From Aradus depressus (taxonomy: Eukaryota; Arthropoda; Insecta; Hemiptera; Aradidae), in assembly GCA_963662175.1 (NCBI GenBank), contig OY759222.1:4570713-4634712 (forward strand): 64,000 bases of DNA, read 5' to 3'. Below the pieces are notes generated by a model that worked only from the letters and a program-made list of their open reading frames with translations, ran no database searches and was not told the origin of the DNA. The position numbers and the translations under genes were made by a program. Within the stretch, counting starts at the first letter, position 1. Every line of letters begins with the position of its first letter. Shown here piece by piece: positions 63,384 to 64,000 of the stretch.

Positions 63384-64000
63384 AGTAGTCGGTGTTTTGG
63401 CATTATTTGAAAATGTCAACATTTCTTCCATTTAAGTATTTTTTTTATTATATTGTTTATTTTGGACTGAAGTCGGTCTGTTTACGGTCTCCTCCCCACT
63501 AATCCTACACATCCTCTAATGTTTACTAAAGTAGGCTGGCCTTAAGCCTCTCAGTACCTTGCTAGGAGCCTCCAAGACCGCACTCTACATTTTATCCTCG
63601 TGCATTTTTTCGCCTGCTCAACCATCACCACATCGTCCCATCACCAGATCATCTCAACATCGAGTAGAGTAAAAAAGTATAACTCATAAAGGAATTTATT
63701 TATTTAATGCCCTTCCCCACTTCTTGAAGTCAATAGATACAATAAAAAAATTAAACTTCAACTAAAAATGTTTAGTTAAAATATGTTAGAGGAAACCCTT
63801 CTAACGGAAACGGAATTTTATTCTCACTGTTCAAAAAGAATAAAATGACCACAATAAAAATCTTGTTTTATATACAAAAACATTATTTGAAACAAAGCTT
63901 TCATTTTTATTTTTTGGACCGAGCTCCTCCTCACCTTAAAGGTCAGTCCAATGTGCATTATTGTTTTATTTATTCATTTATACTTTTTTATTTATATATT
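63384..64000. other. unassigned
   Basis: 63480-63620 is GC-balanced, then AT-rich to the window end. No repeat words or credible frame. Confidence 0.35.

Overview
This is a eukaryotic nuclear window, AT-rich and almost entirely repeat-derived. Nearly all long ORFs are tandem-repeat frames or frames inside mobile elements, no prokaryotic gene layout exists, and homopolymers, microsatellites and decayed transposons are everywhere. The transposon set (Jockey-like and R1-like LINEs, pogo/Tigger MITE, hAT remnants, tRNA-derived SINEs whose young copies end in CCTAA repeats, the complement of the insect telomere unit TTAGG) suggests an arthropod, probably an insect. The species cannot be fixed from sequence alone.

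Layout. 0-2 kb: a head-to-head SINE pair and interspersed repeats. 2.0-6.0 kb: an 82-unit, 48-bp minisatellite with higher-order structure, open in three reading frames by arithmetic. 6-12 kb: interspersed repeats plus 43-bp and 33-bp tandem arrays. 12.4-17.7 kb: two hAT-like remnants, a hairpin MITE and a 215-bp inverted duplication. 19-22.3 kb: two large foldback palindromes, a MITE nested in a family B repeat and a broken Jockey-type LINE. 24.5-28.7 kb: LINE 3' ends, a young poly(A) retrocopy with a perfect target-site duplication (TSD), and a pogo/Tigger MITE. 31.7-36.8 kb: LINE-derived 149-bp tandem repeats and a foldback element with hammerhead-like motifs. 38-43 kb: low-complexity DNA and a 40-bp array. 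43-54 kb: dense SINEs plus three short minus-strand segments that look like fragments of cellular coding sequence. 55-64 kb: 50-bp and 27-bp arrays, a perfect 62-bp palindrome, a 2-kb nested inverted-repeat complex and one arm of an inverted segmental duplication.

Two repeat families recur throughout. Family A has one end near GGGGAAGTTATGTAATCGGT and the other near GGGGAAGTACATTGCCGGTG, and holds diverged internal modules of about 145 bp. Family B has the related end AAGTATTGTAATCGTGC. Neither has a recognisable ORF, and both appear in both orientations. A SINE family of about 345 bp (at least 24 copies or fragments) carries a tRNA-like head and a conserved central block resembling the Nin-DC-type metazoan SINE domain.

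No complete cellular gene, tRNA gene, rRNA gene or CRISPR array was found. Candidate exons are offered with low to moderate confidence. Coordinates of old repeats are approximate to about 10-20 bp.
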